DNA from: an uncultured Ruminococcus sp.
Lineage (GTDB): Bacteria; Bacillota; Clostridia; Oscillospirales; Acutalibacteraceae
Reading direction: 5' to 3'
DNA: 6,890 nucleotides
Assembly (NCBI GenBank): GCA_951800855.1
Contig: CATOLC010000043.1
Location: forward strand, 1-6,890
A program made the translations under genes and the position numbers. This document shows, piece by piece, positions 4,595 to 6,890 of the stretch. Below the pieces are notes generated by a model. The model saw only the letters and a program-made list of their open reading frames with translations. It was not told the origin of the DNA and ran no database searches. The first letter of the stretch is position 1; each line of letters opens with the position of its first letter.

Positions 4595-5941
4595 TTGGAA
4601 CTCGAAACCAACAAAAAAAATTCTAAAGGAAATCAAATACTAAAAGAGCTTTTTGATGAAAATAGTATGGAAGAAATAGATACTTTTTTTAAGTATGAAA
4701 ATATTGAACCAGGCATAATCTGTGGATTTGGTAAAATCAAAGGAGCCCCAGCATATGCTTTTGCTCAGGATTTAGATTTGAGTGGCGGGATGATGTCTAA
4801 ATCTCAGGCATTTAAGTTAATAAGACTTTACTCACAAGCAGTAAAAACCGGTAATCCCATTTTAGGTATATTTAATTCCAAAGGAGCATCATTAGAAGAC
4901 AAAAACCAAGCGTTAGGGGCTTATGCAAAAGTCAGTAAGGAATGCTGCAGGCTTTCGGGAGTTGTTCCCCAGATTTCTATTGTAACCGGCACATGTTTAG
5001 GGGCTATGGCATCAATAGTTTGCTGTTCGGATATAGTAATAATGACTAAAAATGGCAATCTCGGAGCAAACACCGGAGGGGAAAACAGCGGAGCTGAAAG
5101 TGCATATCTTCAGGGAACTGCTGACATAATTGCGGAAGACGAGCATGAAGCGATACAGAAAGCAAAAAAATTGATAACTATTATTCCAAGTAACAATCTT
5201 TGTGGCAATAAAACAGTAAGTTTTTCCGAACCTAAAAATTCTAGTGTACTTAATTTAAATAAAAAAGACAAATATGAACTTATAAATGCAATTTTTGATT
5301 ATAAAAGTTTCATAGAATTAAAACAAGATTTTGGCAAACATTTTATTATTGGACTTGCTTCCATAAGGGGCAGGACCTGCGGTATAATATGCTCCAATCC
5401 CGCCGTTTTGAAGAGTGCAGATTACGATTCTTGCTCTAAAGTAGCAAAATTCATCATGTTCTGTGATTCTTTTTCTATACCATTAATTACATTAGCAGAT
5501 ACTCAAAAATTCAGTTGTGCAAAAGGGGCTTCTAAGCTTTGTTGTGCATATTCAAATTCCACAACAGTTAAAATTTGTGTGGTAACAGGGGAAATTTACT
5601 CAGGGAATTCTTATATTTCGCTTTGTAACAATGAAACACAAGATTTAGTGATATGTTGGGACATAAGCAGTATTTCAGCTCTTAATCCCCAGACAGCCGT
5701 AGAAATTCTGTGGAAAGATAAATTAAAAGGAAATGGTTTAGATTTTAAAGACAAACGTGGTAGGCTAGTAAAAGAATATATGAAAACTGAGGCTAACGCC
5801 TTTAAAGCTTGTGAGAATGGATTTGCAAATGACGTGATTTCTCCGAATGAAACACGGAACAAGCTTAATTTAGCATTAGAATTTTTGGAAAATAAAAGAG
5901 AGCGAAATTTGCCTAAAAAGCATGCAAATATAAATATATAG
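4595..5941 (+). CDS. Divergent acyl-CoA carboxyltransferase homologue (12S/MmdA/PccB-like)
   Basis: This 448-residue protein follows the biotin-dependent carboxyltransferase fold (PccB, MmdA, transcarboxylase 12S) but is shorter than the usual 510 or so. The N-terminal half (about 15-200) includes LFDENSMEEID, GFGKIKGAPAYAFAQDLDLSGG and GVVPQISIVTGTCLGA; the C-terminal half (about 245-430) includes ASIRGRTCGIICSNP, AKFIMFCDSFSIPLITLAD and NPQTAVEIL. Conserved glycine-rich sites are altered: family SGGAR is NSKGAS (94-99), GPCAGGA is GTCLGAM (132-138), GGAY is SGNSY (336-340), and the PGF-to-RHG stretch after VD is largely missing near 302-310. It has 18 cysteines with three CC pairs. The start is TTG, supported by GGGGGTG just upstream and no in-frame ATG nearby. 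It is first in an operon with a biotin carrier and a pyruvate/oxaloacetate carboxyltransferase, so it should be the acyl-CoA side of a transcarboxylase or decarboxylase. Whether it is active, and on what, is unclear. Confidence 0.82.
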   Translation: MELETNKKNSKGNQILKELFDENSMEEIDTFFKYENIEPGIICGFGKIKGAPAYAFAQDLDLSGGMMSKSQAFKLIRLYSQAVKTGNPILGIFNSKGASLEDKNQALGAYAKVSKECCRLSGVVPQISIVTGTCLGAMASIVCCSDIVIMTKNGNLGANTGGENSGAESAYLQGTADIIAEDEHEAIQKAKKLITIIPSNNLCGNKTVSFSEPKNSSVLNLNKKDKYELINAIFDYKSFIELKQDFGKHFIIGLASIRGRTCGIICSNPAVLKSADYDSCSKVAKFIMFCDSFSIPLITLADTQKFSCAKGASKLCCAYSNSTTVKICVVTGEIYSGNSYISLCNNETQDLVICWDISSISALNPQTAVEILWKDKLKGNGLDFKDKRGRLVKEYMKTEANAFKACENGFANDVISPNETRNKLNLALEFLENKRERNLPKKHANINI

Positions 5942-5960
5942 TAAAATTAAAATAAAGTAA

Positions 5961-6040
5961 ATCTAAAATAATCTAAAATAATCTAAGATAAACTAAAATG
6001 ATCTAAGAAAATCTAAACTAAAACTAAGATAAAACTAAAT
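5961..6040 (+). repeat. Period-10 AT-rich tandem repeat before the biotin carrier gene
   Basis: About eight units of 10 bases follow one another. The first two are identical (ATCTAAAATA), the next four have one to four changes, and the last two drift to AAACTAAGAT and AAAACTAAAT. A CTAA core recurs in every unit, shifted in the last two, and gives stop codons. It fills most of the gap between the carboxyltransferase stop (5941) and the biotin carrier ribosome site (6041). In RNA it would be A-rich and unstructured. In DNA the 10-bp period places A-runs on one face of the helix. Confidence 0.8.
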
Positions 6041-6053
6041 GGGAGAAAAAACA

Positions 6054-6485
6054 ATGAAAAAGCTTAAAGTTACAGTGAACGGTAAACAATATGATGTAGT
6101 CGTAGAGGAAATTGAAAACATCGAAAGCACAGAAAGCAAAAATTTAAATAAAAATGAGGAAATTTTAAAAAAAGCCTCAGATGAAGACAACTTTAAACCT
6201 AAGCCCGAAAATAAAGAAAAAAGAATAGAAAAGAGCCAGAACGAGGAAAAAGAAAGTGAAAATAAGCAAAACGGTGAAGCTATAAAATCCCCAATGCCCG
6301 GCACAATAGTAGCTGTAAATGTACAAAATGGAAAAAAAGTCTCAAAAGGAGAGGTTCTTGTAATTTTAGAAGCAATGAAAATGGAAAACGAGATAGTTGC
6401 TCCGTTTGAAGGGGAAATTACAAGTGTAAGAGTAAAAAAGGGAGACTCAGTGAATACCGGCGAGGATTTGCTGTTTTTAAATTAA
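6054..6485 (+). CDS. Biotin carrier protein of a carboxyl-transfer complex (1.3S/MmdC-like)
   Basis: The C-terminal domain (about the last 70 residues) is a biotinyl domain: IKSPMPGTIVAV, then ILEAMKMENEI, where the Lys of AMKM (codon 6378-6380) is the biotin attachment site, then APFEGEI and a closing GEDLLFLN. The N-terminus KKLKVTVNGKQYDV is typical of transcarboxylase 1.3S and decarboxylase gamma/MmdC carriers. Between them lies a linker of about 55 residues made almost wholly of Lys, Glu, Asn and Ser, in place of the usual Ala/Pro-rich hinge. ATG at 6054 is preferred (143 residues), because GGGAGA lies 7 bases before it. An in-frame ATG at 6039 (148 residues) has no ribosome site and would overlap that site. 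The carrier shuttles CO2 on biotin between the two carboxyltransferase subunits encoded on either side. The next gene starts 19 bases after its stop. Confidence 0.92.
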   Translation: MKKLKVTVNGKQYDVVVEEIENIESTESKNLNKNEEILKKASDEDNFKPKPENKEKRIEKSQNEEKESENKQNGEAIKSPMPGTIVAVNVQNGKKVSKGEVLVILEAMKMENEIVAPFEGEITSVRVKKGDSVNTGEDLLFLN

Positions 6486-6504
6486 TAGAAAGAAGGTTTT
6501 GTAG

Positions 6505-6890
6505 ATGGAAAGAAAGCAAATCGGGATTACAGAAACCATTTTAAGGGACGCACATCAGTCTCTTATAGCTACTCGTATGCCTATAAAAGACATGCTCCCC
6601 ATACTTGAAAAACTTGATGAGGTCGGATTTTATTCTTTGGAATGCTGGGGTGGTGCAACTTTTGATGCATGTTTAAGATTTCTAAAAGAAGACCCTTGGG
6701 AAAGGCTGAGAATATTAAGAGAAAAATGTAAAAACACAAAACTCCAGATGCTCTTCCGTGGACAAAATATGCTTGGGTACCGGCATTACGCCGATGACGT
6801 TGTCGAATATTTTGTACAAAGGTCAGCAGCAAACGGAATAGATATTATCCGTGTCTTCGATGCTCTTAATGATGCAAATAACTTAAAAAC
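6505..6890 (+). CDS. Pyruvate/oxaloacetate carboxyltransferase subunit (OadA/PycB/5S type), 3' end outside window
   Basis: The first 128 codons of this gene are present. They contain the diagnostic [16 protein letters not shown] (10-25), where D15 is the expected divalent-metal ligand, [15 protein letters not shown] (46-60), [34 protein letters not shown] and [10 protein letters not shown]. All fit the HMGL-like TIM barrel shared by oxaloacetate decarboxylase alpha, pyruvate carboxylase B and transcarboxylase 5S. The catalytic lysine and the metal-binding histidines lie beyond the window, as does any C-terminal biotin domain. An AGAAGG site lies 8 bases before the ATG, and the gene follows the biotin carrier by 19 bases. 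It would carry out transfer of a carboxyl group between biotin and pyruvate/oxaloacetate in the cytoplasm. Since a separate carrier is encoded just upstream, a 5S-like subunit without its own biotin domain is likely but unproven. Confidence 0.92.
   Translation, partial: MERKQIGITETILRDAHQSLIATRMPIKDMLPILEKLDEVGFYSLECWGGATFDACLRFLKEDPWERLRILREKCKNTKLQMLFRGQNMLGYRHYADDVVEYFVQRSAANGIDIIRVFDALNDANNLK

Noticed and set aside
6581..6832. Minus-strand frame of 83 codons at the right edge
   Set aside because: It is antisense to the well-matched pyruvate/oxaloacetate carboxyltransferase gene.

Overview
The window looks like chromosomal DNA of a low-GC Gram-positive anaerobe, most likely a member of the Clostridia. 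The clues are strong Shine-Dalgarno sites, near-perfect sigma-A type promoters, an AbrB-type regulator with a C-terminal four-cysteine zinc knuckle, a TTG start, and biotin-dependent carboxyl-transfer genes. No RNA gene, insertion sequence, CRISPR array or phage gene was seen. Genus and species cannot be read from the sequence.

Left third (1-2353, minus strand). Two unrecognised genes form a probable operon: a 228-residue charged helical protein (1416-2102) followed by a helical protein of at least 428 residues (1-1286) that runs off the left edge. The sampled lines of these genes are richer in G+C (roughly 37-57%) than those of the right-hand genes (roughly 20-35%). Upstream lie two promoters of the same design, 129 bp apart, inside an imperfect 39-bp direct repeat. 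Between them are a strong Shine-Dalgarno with no usual start codon and an 11-bp hairpin that could attenuate transcripts from the distal promoter. This is the least explained part of the window.

Middle (2354-4527). Two half-length TauE/SafE membrane proteins overlap by 4 bases and together have the size of one ordinary family member. Facing them is a small abrB-like regulator with a consensus promoter and its own terminator. Next comes an rluB-type 23S rRNA pseudouridine synthase gene preceded by two inverted repeats.

Right third (4595-6890, plus strand). Three genes, probably one operon with its own promoter, encode a short and divergent acyl-CoA carboxyltransferase homologue, a separate biotin carrier protein, and the start of a pyruvate/oxaloacetate carboxyltransferase (OadA/PycB/transcarboxylase 5S type). 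This subunit set resembles methylmalonyl-CoA:pyruvate transcarboxylase (12S, 1.3S, 5S): the biotin carrier would move carboxyl groups between the oxaloacetate/pyruvate site and an acyl-CoA site. The 12S-like subunit, however, has lost most glycine-rich active-site motifs of its family and is unusually rich in cysteine, so its reaction is open. A period-10 tandem repeat fills the gap before the biotin carrier gene. The window ends before it can be seen whether a decarboxylase beta (Na+ pump) subunit follows.
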